NCBI GenBank assembly: GCA_022747635.1
Contig: JAKTNV010000115.1
Coordinates: 991,001 to 1,055,000 of the forward strand
DNA: 64,000 bases
Reading direction: 5' to 3'
Source of the DNA: Hetaerina americana
Lineage: Eukaryota; Arthropoda; Insecta; Odonata; Calopterygidae
This document shows, one piece after another, positions 49,502 through 62,219 of this stretch (positions within the stretch are counted from its first letter, which is position 1; each line of letters opens with the position of its first letter). A model generated the notes under the pieces. That model had not been told where the DNA came from, did not search any database, and saw nothing but the letters and a program-made list of their open reading frames with translations. The position numbers and the translations under genes were made by a program.

Positions 49502-49576
49502 TTCCTGGATAGCTCAAGTGGTGAAGAGCCTCCGCCCGGCAAGTGGAGAGATCCGGAGTTCAAATCCCGGTCTAGG
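49502..49576 (+). mobile_element. tRNA-like head of a SINE with near-complete cloverleaf
   Basis: TCCTGGA pairs with TCTAGGA as a 7-bp acceptor stem (one G-T). The D-arm is GCTC...GAGC, the anticodon stem TCCGC/GTGGA with loop CCGGCAA, and the B-box GTTCAAATCCCGG. The T-stem pairs poorly and position 33 is C, not T, so this is a SINE head and not a working tRNA gene. The loop would read GGC. Confidence 0.65.
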
Positions 49577-49643
49577 AAATATTTTTACTCTCGTGATCTG
49601 CTTGATTTCGCCTTCCACACCTCTCCCGTGTTCGTCCTGAATC

Positions 49644-49711
<68 letters not shown>

Positions 49712-49799
49712 GATTCAGGACGAACACGGGAGAGGTGTGGAAGGCGAAATCAAGCAGATCACGAGAGTAAAAATATTTCCTAGACCGGGATTTGAACTC

Positions 49800-49803
<4 letters not shown>
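49552..49803. repeat. Large perfect palindrome of SINE sequence around (TA)n
   Basis: 49552-49650 and 49705-49803 are exact inverted copies as far as I can read, about 99 bp each, around a self-complementary (TA)n centre (49651-49704). The whole 250 bp can form one hairpin or cruciform. The right arm stops at CTCCGGA and runs into another (TA)n. Confidence 0.9.

Positions 49804-49864
<61 letters not shown>
49804..49864. repeat. (TA)n microsatellite
   Basis: About 60 bp of TA next to the right arm of the SINE palindrome. Confidence 0.95.
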
Positions 49865-49866
<2 letters not shown>

Positions 49867-50136
49867 CTTCCCCTGCTTATACTAAAATTAATTTTATGCA
49901 AAATCTAAATGAGAGGTATCAGAAAATAACTAAAATTCACTGATAGTTTTATTCAGCCAATGTAGAGAAAATAGGTAAATCAAGAAAGACTGTTATACCA
50001 TAGTGCTCCGATAAAATCATAGACATCAATCTATAAAATAGTTGATATTTTAGGTCAATGCGGTCCTACTTCGGAGGATATTGGAGGTTGGGTGGCCATT
50101 TTGTCTTTCTTAATTGGGTTGGCCATTGGGGTCTAG
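49865..50136. other. Low-copy sequence
   Basis: Nothing recognised. Confidence 0.35.
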
Positions 50137-50204
50137 GTAATGCAATCCCGGTCCACACCGATCAACTGCAGAACGCTCCATCCGCTAAGCTACCTGATCA
50201 CCAC
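50137..50204 (-). mobile_element. Degenerate tRNA-like sequence
   Basis: Minus strand: GGTAGCTTAGCGGATGGAGC resembles a D-arm and A-box; the B-box position reads CCGGGATTGCATTACC, i.e. mutated. Probably an old SINE head. Confidence 0.35.
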
Positions 50205-51307
50205 TTATTTTGCGTATCATCAGTATATCAGCTTTATTTCAAGTTTCTGTATTTCTAATTGGTTACGCATGCAGAAAGTTTATGCGTCATTAAATACACA
50301 GGCTTTAATCTGTGGAAGCGATGAATGCTCAAACGACGATTAACGAAATTCCACAATATTAATTCGTGACCAACTTCTACGCGGTAAAAATGTTAAAAAG
50401 AGAAGCAGATAAATATCCAAAACCAGTAAAAAAAAGCTGAAAATCAGTGAAATTTGAGAATTTAAGAGTAAATCTGAAGAAAGCGTTTCCATTTGTAACG
50501 GTTAACAACGCGTCAAAAAAATTTCAAACATTGCGTAACCATTCGCAACCACCTTCGATTTTTGAAATTCAGATCATACATTTATACGCCATCGGTTTAA
50601 AAAGGGTTTATGAACGATCTTTAGGTAAATAAAAAAATGTACCCTAGGGTACGCTTCCTCGGGCATTTTTCCCACTAACTCATGTAACCCCCAACGTTTA
50701 TTCTTCGGAAAAGGGGACCGTGGATCCGTGCGACTTTGTGCGGAAAGTAATCCAGATATCCTCGACAGAAGTCATTTGTCACATACCAGGGGTGATATTT
50801 TCCCGTCGATAATACCTTAATTATTCCGAAATTCCCGCAACGCTGATTGCTATATCATCGCCTGCGGGGCTCGTCAATCAATTCCTCGGAAGCCATCGCT
50901 CAATTATAGAAAGATTTAAATGTGGTGAAATAAAAAAGCAACTTCTCCGGTGGGGTGGTATGGGGAGTGAAGGCATGAGGATTTGTGCAGAAATGGTGGT
51001 GGTTTTGGAGCGTTTTTTCTTCCAAAAGTGGGAAAGTGTTCGGGATTTGAAAATTCCGGGAAGCGACCGCCACCGTCGTATGCATGCGTAGAGAGTCACC
51101 CGCCACACCGTCCGGCTTTTATCCACCGAGAATACGGTGGAAAATAAACGAATCGATAGCTAGACTATAAAACTTCCCAAATAAAATACAAAGTACAGTG
51201 AACCTTGTAGGCGACGCCATATTCGGCATACGAAATATACTCCATCCGTCTAATTGGAGTGACTGTTATTTTAATTATTATTATGTAACTGAGAAAATCC
51301 CAACAAT
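50205..51307. other. Low-copy sequence
   Basis: Short frames at 50878-51126 (minus) without recognisable domain. Confidence 0.35.
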
Positions 51308-51355
51308 TACTATAGTACACACACACAAATATATGTATGTGTATGTCTGCGTGTG

Positions 51356-51392
<37 letters not shown>

Positions 51393-51427
51393 GTGTGTAT
51401 ATATATATATATTTACACATCATGTAT
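51308..51427. repeat. CA/TG/TA compound microsatellite
   Basis: ACACAC, TATG and TA tracts in series. Confidence 0.9.
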
Positions 51428-51524
51428 ATTAAAATAGATAACACGTAAATGGACCCTCACACTCTAGATTGTTGGAGCTTTCGGCTTTCTTCATGTCAGA
51501 CTGATTTTACGTGTCATCTATTTT
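51428..51524. repeat. Repeat X1 bounded by short inverted repeats
   Basis: TAAAATAGATAACACGTAAA at the left and its inverse (TTTTACGTGTCATCTATTTT) at the right, one mismatch, flanked on both sides by TA repeats. The interior (GAGCTTTCGGCTTTCTTCAT then GTCAGACTG) matches 28190-28255. Confidence 0.65.
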
Positions 51525-51613
51525 ATATATATATATATACATATATACATATATAGTATGCTTTCGTAGATGTAACACGGAAGTGCCGAATAGTACAATA
51601 CACAGTAACACAC

Positions 51614-51807
51614 AATATAGAAACACAAAAAAAGAAGAACACTCACACGTTATTTCTTGATATTTCGACGGAATCACTCCGTCTTCATCGGAAGATATAG
51701 AAGTAATCATATTAGTAATGATTACTTCTATATCTTCCGATGAAGACGGAGTGATTCCGTCGAAATATCAAGAAATAACGTGTGAGTGTTCTTCTTTTTT
51801 TTGTGTT

Positions 51808-51815
<8 letters not shown>
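51614..51815. repeat. Repeat X2 as a near-perfect palindrome
   Basis: Arms 51614-51710 and 51718-51815 (97 and 98 bp) around a 7-base loop ATTAGTA. The only difference I see is one base in an A/T run. Each arm contains CCGTCGAAATATCAAG and, on the strand reading TCTTCCGATGAAGACGGAGT, a 5-bp stem GACGG/CCGTC followed by GAAA, which resembles a hammerhead core with one substitution (CCGATGA for CUGAUGA). Confidence 0.88.

Positions 51816-51881
<66 letters not shown>
51816..51881. repeat. (TA)n microsatellite
   Basis: Pure TA, about 65 bp, directly after the palindrome. Confidence 0.95.
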
Positions 51882-51882
<1 letters not shown>

Positions 51883-54800
51883 CACATGTTTGAGAATTTC
51901 TTGAGCAGATTTTCTCTTTGCATTTGTTTGGTGCACATGAACGGTAATTTCTATTCTTTTCTGGTGTTTGAGGAATTTCATCGTAGGGATGCTTGTAATT
52001 GCCACAGCTTCTTTTGAATACCTCTCGTTTTCGAAGCTTTTACAGACTCGAGATTATACATTTGGAGAAAATATAAGAATATGTGATTGTATATCGCCAA
52101 AGGGGCATATTTTTTACATTTTCTTCTTGGTTTTGCAATAAATTTCTACCTTTCTAAATGGCGTTGGCTATTAGATTAATTCCATCATTTCATGGTACCA
52201 TTCGTGGAAGCTGTTTTTAATGTCAATGAAAATGGAAGAACATTCGCATTAATTCGCAAAATATATCTTGGAACTTCTAGTTTCTCAATTTTGTGGTATT
52301 TACCGGTACGTGGCTGAAACATTGAGGCCCAATTTTTTATCCCTCATTAAATCCAATTGTAAATTAATGTGAACGTAAGCCTTTCGTGGAGATCACCGAA
52401 AAATCCGATTTTACAAAGAAATAGGCTTTCTCATGAATGAACGCGAACATTGTGGCCGTAGCAACACCAGCTGTCAGTTATTGAGTAGTTTAACCATCCG
52501 TTATGAACTTAATTGGCGGTCATAAAACTGAGCATTGGCCTTAACTGGGAGTTAAAATTAGCCTCTAGTTTAAAAAGGCATGAAAAAACTTGGCTTTAGT
52601 TGTTAAGATATCTGAACTGCTGATTCTGTAAAACAGTTCGGGACTATGGACCATTAAATATTCTATATTTTTATAGTGCGATTGTTTTTCTTTATCAATC
52701 GATATTAGATCCATTTGATGTATTTTTTTGTGTTGAGTGTTTGTGGTAAAAATAGGAGAAATAGGTGGAGGACTAATAAGTGAGGCATGAAAGAATAAAT
52801 CAACACAATACCCTGCAAGCCGTCGCAAAGTCGTGTGGCGGAGTGTGCTCTGATACCAGCAATGTCAATCATTAGTTTATACAAATATTTGAATAAATAT
52901 ATCTGCTCAGGTAAACAAATTCATTTAAATTTACACGTATATACATCAATACGCCTATTCTGGAAGGATTAGTGCGTTTGATTGAATCATTAAATTATGA
53001 TCTTTAAGTAAATGCATGTATCCGCGAATATCTCTGTGTGATTTTGTAATGATTGCCTATCGTGCGAGGGAATAATGAGTACTTGGAAATATGAAAATAT
53101 TGGTGACCATGTGCATTTCTCTTATTCTACCTTGGTGGTTGAATTCACCGGTGCAGTTTGGATTCATCGATAATAGTTTGAAAGGTGTATGCCCAGCACG
53201 TTAGGACGTACTATGAAAGTAAGTTAATGAGATTTGAAACAGCCAACAAATAAATGAGAATATAGTGAATAGTCAGCCATGAAGGTGAGGATGGAAAGTC
53301 TTGGGTAAATGAGGAGCGAGAGATTTTCATTGCAAGGAATTGCAGGAATAGAAAAGCGCGAATGATTTAATGCATGATTTTGATTTTAGGCGAAATAATT
53401 TTGCAAGAATAGGGCTCCATGGAAGAAATAAGGAAAAGAGAGAAAGTTGACTTTTATAACATAATTCTTTTTGTTGACGGAGCCTACCCAGAAAGATCCA
53501 TCTGGGTTGATATGGATAATTGAATCAAAATTTCAAACATTAGTCCAAAAAAGACTACATTTTAATTTTTGAAAACGACAGAAATGTTCCGCCGTATTCG
53601 CGAAATACAGAAAAGTCGCATTTTTAATGAGAGATAAAAATAAAAAATTGATTCCACCCGGCTGCGATGGTAAAAGGAATAGCCAAAAAAAAGCATTTAA
53701 CACGTCCACAATCGCTCTAAAGTATGTTCCAAGCAAAAAGAAGCGCGAACCTAAGCATCCACTAAAATCCATTTTAGATAAATGAGCTTAAATACAATCA
53801 TTAGTCTAATGAGATCACGAAGGGAGAACTTCGCGTTCCGCTGACTCAACGTCGTGCGTCCGAGGAAATGCTAAAAATATAGCCACCATTTCTCCAAAAC
53901 GCCAATTATTCACTTCTGCGTTCATTCCTTCGCACTCCTCACTTCTTGGTAGGAATAGAAAGATGCATTCGAGGTACCGCGCAAGTAAAGTAAAATGATT
54001 AAATAGATCAGTTTATTTTTTCCCTCCGAGGATGGAGTGGCCTGAATGCTGCAAAGTTTTATGGCCGTTGATTAATGCGATTACAGCGTTGCATCGCCGA
54101 ACGGAGACCGCGGGTTACATTCCCGGTGATTTCGGACGAACCCATCTTCACCATAAACGTGTGACTTTTACGTCCGGGTAATTTCTGAAAAAACTGCAGT
54201 CTGCACAGGGAGCAAGAACTGACTTTCCATGTTGATGCGTGAACTACTTGCGTCATATTGACTTTTGTACGAGGTGAACTCCACCATCACTTGTCACGCC
54301 AGCCTTTGTGGGTGACACGTTCAGTTGGCTAAAACTTATTTCGTGAGGGAAAAAGAGTTGACATTTTTAGTGCACTCCCTGGCATCTCTTCCCAAATACC
54401 CTTTTACCGACCCCGTTCCCCATAGACACCCTTGGATGTCTCATTTACCCCCTCGCGGTTGATTACCACAGCCTTTCGTGAGTAAGGCGGGAGGGGACAC
54501 TCAACCCGGTCTCAATCCTTTTCGTCCAAATTAGGAAACTCTCGCGGAAATCCCGTCGTTACCTCCCCTCCGCTCTGTGGATTCCGTTCTATTTATTCTT
54601 CTTTTCCTTATGGGGAGGTGTACTACTATCTCTTTTCGACGAACTTCACATCTTTTCTCTCAGAGGGAAAAATTCACCCGCGTCCATTTCTCCTGCTTTA
54701 GATTTCCAGTTACCAGGGCCACTTCTCTATATCCGAGAGCTCCGCTGAATCCCCAAACGAAAGAGACGCTACGCTTTTTCGTGATTAAGGGACATTTAAA

Positions 54801-55854
54801 AATTCAAGCACGTCGGAAAACCTCCTTGCGCAAATGAGCTCACCGCGGAGATTCGGAGTCTATTTCATGGTGGAATCTCGGAAAATTAAATGGATTCCAT
54901 TGATGCAATTAAGGAATTGAATGTGCGGAAACTTTTCTAAACTTGGCACCCCCTGAACGCCGTCCCTCGTGGCCCGCGATTTATTTAAAATTCCGATAGA
55001 CGATATGATATTCAGGTATTAAGACTTTCGTGGAGATTTGATGATGCCTGGGTGGCTTTCGATTGTGGTCACGTAGGGATTGGTTGGGCGGACTTTGCTC
55101 CTGAAGAAGCTCGCTACGACGAGGGAGAAACTTTGAGCCACAAAACGTTTAATGTGCGGTCACGCTGGAAAGCCGCGTTAGTAAAATAACTCTCGTTTTG
55201 TGGTTCACTTGATTCCCTACGAACCAAGTGTATATCAAAGAGTACACAGCATACACGTTTGTCGATGTAAAGGTCGTGGGCTTATATCCGCGACCTTTTG
55301 GTCCGTACGGCTGTGTTCGAAAGCCACCGCTATCACGGACCCCGTCAAACACCTTTGGTTAAATTAATAAACGTATGTGATCTGCCATTGGAGGAGGTCT
55401 TCACACCGTAGCTCTCCAATCCGTCCCCTTCTCTGCCATTCTCTTTATTCTCCCGTATTTCCCTTTCATCTTGAGGAGATCCGGAAGGGATTTGGAGAAG
55501 TGAGAAACCTTTGGTTATAGCAAAAAGATTATGCCAAAATACTAAAAAAAAGCTGTGTATGGAGAAATCGTAAGGAATCAAAATATAGACATAAGAAAGG
55601 CATAAATATATTTTTACAATACATTAGCTCTCCCAGTGGTAATATATATGGAAGTAAAACCTGGTCATTAACAAGGGCAAAGGTGCAGACACTCAGAAAA
55701 GCAGACAGGAAATTCAAATAATGCTCTAAAGAAGATAAACCCTACAGAATGGACTAAATGTGAATAAATTAGGAAGATTTTTATAGAAAATTACCAAGAA
55801 CTCGGGAGAATGTTTGAACCGGATGGAAGACAAACAAATACCAAGAATATCATA
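51882..55854. other. Low-copy sequence
   Basis: About 4 kb with only short, unconvincing frames. A CG-richer patch at about 54,060-54,840 includes a B-box-like GCGGGTTACATTCCCGG near 54,110 that is too weak to call. Confidence 0.35.
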
Positions 55855-56461
55855 TATGGTTAGGCCTTATTTTTAACGCACGACTTGTGTTTTGGGATGC
55901 ATTGGAGAAAACTTTGAATAAGAAAATGGAAAAAAGATTCTGAGAAAATCCACCAAATTTGTTAAAAATTGCTACGGGAATATAAAAGGCGTTATAGGTA
56001 TGCTGGTGGAAATAGTTTGGGAGATCTTGATTCACGAAGGAAACGAGCAAGACTTAAGGCTTTTAGGCTAAGTTTTCTTGTGACATCAAGGAAACTATTG
56101 AGGCACCAATATCATATCGGTGGACCCGACTATCGGGATTAAATAAGAGAGCAATCGTAAGAAAATCGAACCCAAGAGCTCAATGTACTTGAATTAACTT
56201 AAAAAATAAAATTTCATGATTTACGAACAGACCAATTATTTCTCTTGTACCATACATAGGCATATATCCGTATATTTGCACGAATGTTTCGTGCATGTGC
56301 CGATATACTTTCAAATGCATCTGTGAACTAATTTGTTACCTAATATGTTAGCTAATGAATGATACATGGACAAATATATAATATGCATGCATGGCTATTG
56401 TCCTAAAACCACCCGCCAAACGTTCTTGTGGAGGCTTGGGCGGTATTGTGTAGATGTAATT
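55855..56461 (+). mobile_element. LINE-B-like relic with 3' end
   Basis: Decayed plus-strand copy: blocks for VRPHLEYACSVWDP-like and RR-ARF-like sequence (with stops), then the characteristic 3' end ACCACCCGCCAAACGTTCTT, GGAGGCTTGGGCGGTATTGT and GTAGATG, as at 26.83-26.89 kb. Confidence 0.7.
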
Positions 56462-57500
56462 GCCAGAAACATACAGGTATATGAATACAAACCAGAAGCA
56501 CGTAGAATTATGGGATGGCCAATGAAGCTTTGGTAAAGTGGAAATGTCCCCAAGTCCTGAACTGAGAAACGCTACGATGACGCCTGGAAAACGTAAGCCT
56601 ATTGAATGGGGCACTGAGTAAGAAGGATATAGTTATCAGTGAATGACCTTGAAGGAAAAAAAGGCAGAGGGCTCTGAAGGTTTCAGATAGTTGTTTATTG
56701 ATACAATAATGATTATTATTCATTTAAATTTAGTCGAAAACACTGAAGCCCCATTCAAAAACGCCACTAGTTGCGTTGGTTTCAGATTATCACCGACGTC
56801 AAATATGCTTCTAAAGTTTGAAATTAACTCTTTATATTAACCCTAAATGCCAAATGCGAAAAATTAACAATTCTACGGTTATATTTCGCAATTTATTTAT
56901 TTTGACCGAGTAGGCGTCTAAATGCAACATAACCTTTTCCGCTGAGATTTTGCCATGATTTTATTTTATTATGTTTAAGAATCATTTCGAATTCACGCGT
57001 AAAATAATTGACCCATCCTTGGGATCATAGTTACTTCCGTCGTAAAAATTTTAATTTATTGGAAGCGAAACAGAAACGAAAATCCGTACTCCTGGTTACG
57101 GAGTCAAATTTATAATTGAAATTTCAAAGGAATAGGGGAATGATTTGCTCAGTCCGATGGCAGCACGAAATATGTGTACATTAATCTCCGCAGTACGGAA
57201 TATTGAAATTTCGAAATGATTGAAGGCGGGAGTTTTCACGTGCGTGGGACTCGACTTTTGCGGTAATGGAGAGGAAGGGGCGGAGCCGGGCGAGTGGTGG
57301 GAGGGGAGATGGAGAGGGTGCTGGGAAAGAGAAATGGAAAATTTCAGATGAAACATGTAGGCATGTTTCTGAGCTGATTACGAGACTTCTGACAAAAGTA
57401 GTAAAAGAAAAATTTCGAAAATATGTTTATGTGCGTACGCATGTATAGCCATACGCACAATCACACACACATATCTTTCTATACATTAATATTATTAGTA
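56462..57500. other. Low-copy sequence
   Basis: No gene recognised. Purine-rich patch at 57,265-57,340. Confidence 0.35.
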
Positions 57501-57502
57501 GC

Positions 57503-58296
57503 TAATTGACAGGTTAAGGTAGGTTTTTGGATAGACACTACCATATAACTATCACCAAACAAAACACAATCCAATGTCCTACTCTACATCAAGTGACTCT
57601 TTAACTCTGTGTACTTCCCTCCTCCCTTCATCCCGCCTACCATCCTTATCCTATTCCTGCCCTTTCCTCGTTTGCCTAACATTCTCCCCTCTATAACAGT
57701 CTTCAATATCCCACTGTCGACCAATATGCCCTTCATCAATTTTTCCTGCCTCATTAGGATTTCTTCTGACAAACCCCCCTCCTCACCTACCATGCCTAGC
57801 TTTACCTATTTGTGTTCCTTTCGGTTTATTTCACATTTTCCATTCTTCTCCACACCCACATTTCAAAAGCCTTCAATCTACGTCCATCCTTCTTCGGTGA
57901 CCACGTTTCCGCGCCCTATATATCTACGCCCCCATCAAAGATTAACGAGCGCTTTCTTAACATCCTTACTCAACGTTCCTGTGATAAATTTCCTCCTCCT
58001 TGTGAAACTCTTACCCTAGTGCAATTCTCCTCCTTTCCTCCCCACTACTTTGACCATTTTGGTTCAAAACACATCCGAGATACGTAAGCTGTTCCACTTA
58101 CTCTACCTTTTACCCTCTTATTTTAATGTTTAGCTTAGCCTTTTTCTTTCTAGAAAATCGTATAAGCTTTTTTTTATGTATGTCCATTGTCATCCCATAC
58201 CTATCGCCCTGGATTTCCGATACACTCTGTAATGGTTGCAACCCCCTGGCTGACGGACAAACTAGAGCTTGGTCATCAGCAAACCCAGCTGATTAT
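57503..58296 (-). mobile_element. LINE-A 3' fragment, decayed
   Basis: Follows the LINE-A 3' UTR and coding end (CAGGTTAAGGTAGGTTTTTG, CTCCCTTCATCCCGCC, CTTTCTAGAAAATCGTATAA, GGTCATCAGCAAACC) back to the reverse transcriptase FADD region, with several frameshifts. On the upstream (right) side it is cut at 58296 by a mariner remnant. The 3' flank contains CACACACACATAT and TAATATTATTAGTA. Confidence 0.88.
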
Positions 58297-58460
58297 ACAA
58301 GGGTAGGCTGGAAAGTAATGCGCACATACTTGTAGAGCGCGAACAAAAACAAATAGTACGATCGGGCTAAATGTACATTAAAGTACAATTCTTAAGTTTC
58401 AAAATCATGTATTTATTTTTCAACATAGTCACCGTTAAGACTAAAACATTTCTCTTAACG
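58297..58460 (-). mobile_element. Mariner remnant inserted in LINE-A
   Basis: Starts with the terminal-repeat-like ACAAGGGTAGGCTGGAAAGT right after a TA inside LINE-A. Minus-strand translation of about 58418-58459 gives EKCFSLNGDYVEK and a stop, the conserved C-terminus of mariner transposases. The rest of the element is missing or unrecognisable. Confidence 0.7.
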
Positions 58461-61400
58461 TGTAACCGGTTTTTTCCTTCCGTTCCGTTTTTTCCTTCCT
58501 CTATTGCACACACGCGATGAGAATATAAGGCCATGTCTGGAATTCCACGGTGAGATTTATTTAAAAATTAATATATTTAGACTACCACTATCAGCTAGCA
58601 TTACAAGGAATGGAGGAATAATGGTGTGTAATGTTTCCGATTAAACAATTTGAAAATTGGAGATATATTTTTTAAAAATGTGACTTTAAGTCTGGCTCTA
58701 TTTACGCTTAGATGTGGATCTTCCATTAGGTCCAGATAAAAAATAAATTTACAGGTGAAAAATTAATTAGACTATTAAAAGCATGTATATTTCCACAATG
58801 CTACTATTACTTGAATCTTTTATTGTGCAATGATATTCGTAAAAATATGCGAAAAACTGATTGAATTATAACAAAATGATTGGCTCTTTTTTTTGCACTT
58901 CTTATGTTTAAGTATGTACAAAGATGTTCAGTAGCACTCACAAGACTTCTCAATGAAGGATTGCCATATATTATTTATTTGAATAATTTATAGCGCGAAA
59001 GTTTTATTTTATATTTTATTGTTAGCTCACTGTGTAACGCATTTGTCGTGGAAGTTAAATTGCTTTTAATTGAGCATTCCTTCAAAGGCAGCCGGGTTCA
59101 GTTTGAATATGTCAATTTCGCCCACTCCTGTTTCTGACGCTGGATTTTTACGAAGCTGTGTCTTCATATCAGGAAACAGGGAAAGTGACTTGGGGCCAAG
59201 TATGGGCTTTAGAATGAACGGCTGAAGGACGAGGAACACACTTCATATCGATTCGACGAGATAATCGCTATTTCAAGGTGGGCTTCGTGGAACCAACCTT
59301 ACAAAAATACGTCTCAAGTGTAAATATTCTGTTCTCAACGTAATATGGCACTCAGTGAACTCTTCAATGCTTCTAATAGCGCTCTTTATGCTTTCTCACA
59401 GTGAAAGAAGGGGTGTAAATGTTTACTTACGTAAAAAGGAGTAGGTGGAATCCGAGAACCATCTGCCTTTTAAACATTTTTATCCATCTTCTAGTTATTC
59501 TATTGAGAGGATCAGAATCTCCATAAGCCTCTTGTGCTATTGAAGACAATTTGTTCAGGTGAAAGCAAAATTTCGATTCGACGTAATGCATCTTCCCCCG
59601 TTACTTGCTCCTTTGCCGTAGGCGAACAGAAAACGTTCCAGCTTCCAACGGTCCTTGCTGAAGAAATACATGATACAAATCGAAGAAATTGTATCACATG
59701 TTTATTGCAAATTAATCTAAAAATATATCATAAAGTTAACGTTTTTCAACGTAAGTTATGACAACAGAAAATGATCACTCTTTATTGAACATACTATTGG
59801 ACAAACTCGTAGTATTTAATAAGGAAATTCGAATTAATTATGTTCTAGTCCATCTATTGCATTTTGTTTTAGTGGTAGACACTTTTATGAAACTGTCAAA
59901 CAAAAAAGCACGGAATTGACAAACAAGAATTTGATTCCATGACACACAATGTCAACAAGTATGAGAGGTAAACATCTAACTTTAAATGAACGATGAGTCA
60001 GAATGTCATTGACCCCGTCCTGAATCGAATGAAAATGAAAAAAGTCGTCGTCCATGGAGACAATATTAAGCCTGCGACAAAAAAATTTAAAGACGCGACA
60101 AAAAATGACAGCATGGTAAACGGTTGTTTGATTTTTGATTTTAAAGGCAACTTATTGTTTGCTATTGTTCCCTATTGCGCAATACGCTGAGCACTCAACA
60201 TATTTTTAACGCAAACAAATCCCCGTTATAGACCGGAGCCTCTTCAGGCTGGATTCAATTACTATACAGACATGGTGCAGGCAGCTATTATATATCAAAC
60301 AATGTAATCTGCAACCTCTTCGTCACTTTCCGGTACCTATGCCGCCCCGACATTCGTTCGAGGGGTATGGGAAACCATCAAAAACCGCACCCTGGTCGAA
60401 AAGCTGTCATTACTTAAATCGACTTGGTAAAAACTCGGAAGACGTGTTCGTAGATATCAGTTAGTCAGCCGCATCGCCCGACTACTGTCTTAATTTATAA
60501 TTTGATAGGTATATTTATGGAGTTAATTGGAAAATTGTCCAATTGGAATTTATTCAATTTCTTTTTTGAACTTACGCTGGGAGGCTTGTCGGATTGCAGT
60601 TAGCGTGTCAGTAAAGGGGAATAGACAAGTACCATTAAATAGATACTGAAATAACTCCAGAGATGTTTTTGAAAGTCTCGATGAAAACGGAAAAGCCCAA
60701 ATGAAATTATCAAATAGTATCAGCTTAAAATTTCCGTATGAACCAAATTTCGAGCCGAAATAAATCCCATTTCCTCAAGCATTTATTATGCAGGGAGCAT
60801 CTCGTCCAATTAATAAAAATTAATGATTACGCTCCGTGCTTTTCAAGAGCTCGAAGCTATTGTCATAAGTGGACGGACTGGACAAATAAATAGAGTAGTT
60901 CATCAATATGGGACGATTAATAAGTACCGTTCATCAATAATCACGCGACCAAACACGACGGATTTATAGTTTAAGTCCCCACGAAATTGATTTTATGCCC
61001 TCCAAACCTTTGGAGTGAGCCTAACTAGCCGACTATGCAAAGCCCAATGTTTGCATCTCGTCAGTATTTAATGGAAATTTCATTTTGTTCCGGTCAGGGC
61101 GGTGCACTTGCAAATCGCTTTGTTCTCTTTGAAATTGAATTGCGAACTACAACACCCACGCGCCAATCAAACTGGGCGTGGAACGTGTGTTTGTCTTGGG
61201 GCCAATTTAGAACGCGTCCGTGGAAAATTAGTTTACGCCTAAAAAAAATAAAAGATGAAGGGAGATGGGGTTAAAAATAATCTATCAAGTCAGGCTATCC
61301 TCATTACCTTTTCGTGCGAAGGAAAGATAAATTTCTCAGCCGCCAACCTGTGCTGCGTTATTTAAAACCGAAGGGAATTCAGGAATTTCTGCTAGGATGA

Positions 61401-61985
61401 ATATTTAATAAATTGGTATTTCCTCTTTCTGCGTGAGAATGGAAGGCACAGTATATATATAAACTGTAGATTTTGATGGTGTTTAAGTTAAATACAATAG
61501 ATTGATAGCTAGATAGATATTCGTCTTTATTTTGGGGCGAGATTGAGTCTATGGAGTCTCCTTTAGCACCAAATCCCTAACGATGGCCATCCAAGTATAA
61601 TTATTGGCACCGTAGTTCTAAGAGTACTTATTTCGTGCCTACGAGCATCGGAGTAAAAACAGTTGATTGTAGGCAATACAGTGATTAAGAGAAAATTTTC
61701 TAGAAATGAAAAATAAGTCATTATTGATAGATTTGAAGAATGTCTTTAGATGAGGTTAGGATAAAAAGGTTTATTCAAATTACTATAAATGTTCTTGGGA
61801 ATTTTTGTTGAGAATAGAGTCCATGCAAGTATATTGGGTAGGAAATGTGTGATATATTATTAGAATAAATGTATGTGATATTTTTCGTGCATATTTGTCA
61901 AATTAGGTTGGTTTGATTCGGTTAAATATTCTGAACTGTACCTAACCAACAGCTTATGATGGTGGTCTCAGATACGTGAAATCTG
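58461..61985. other. Low-copy sequence
   Basis: About 3.5 kb. Frames at 59512-59761, 59993-60190 and 61035-61274 have no recognised domain. Confidence 0.35.
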
Positions 61986-62195
61986 TGTACGCTTGGGTTT
62001 TATTGAGCATACTGTTTGTGCAAGAAACTTAAAGGCGAGAGAAAGCTCATGTCGATCCCTATTTAGCATAACAATCTATGTGGCCAGAGTGTGGGATCCC
62101 GCCTGGATAAACTGCATCGTTTCGATAGTTAGAGTCCAAAATAATACAGGAGTGATGATGAGTGTTCTTCCATTTAGTCAAGCCTTCCCAAGGTA
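61986..62195 (+). mobile_element. Very old LINE-B/jockey-type relic
   Basis: Encodes a stretch with ARVWDPAWINCIVSIVRVQN, aligning with LINE-B CSVWDPSEKGLIREIEKVQR. Only this conserved block is recognisable. Confidence 0.4.
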
Positions 62196-62219
62196 ACTCT
62201 ACATAGTCGCACCTCCTAG

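Noticed and set aside
49502..49576. Functional tRNA-Ala gene
   Set aside because: Acceptor and anticodon stems pair, but T-stem pairing is poor, position 33 is C, and the sequence continues into a SINE body with an inverted copy.
51614..51815. CRISPR-like or bacterial terminator hairpin
   Set aside because: Single long palindrome in eukaryotic repeat context; no repeat-spacer periodicity.
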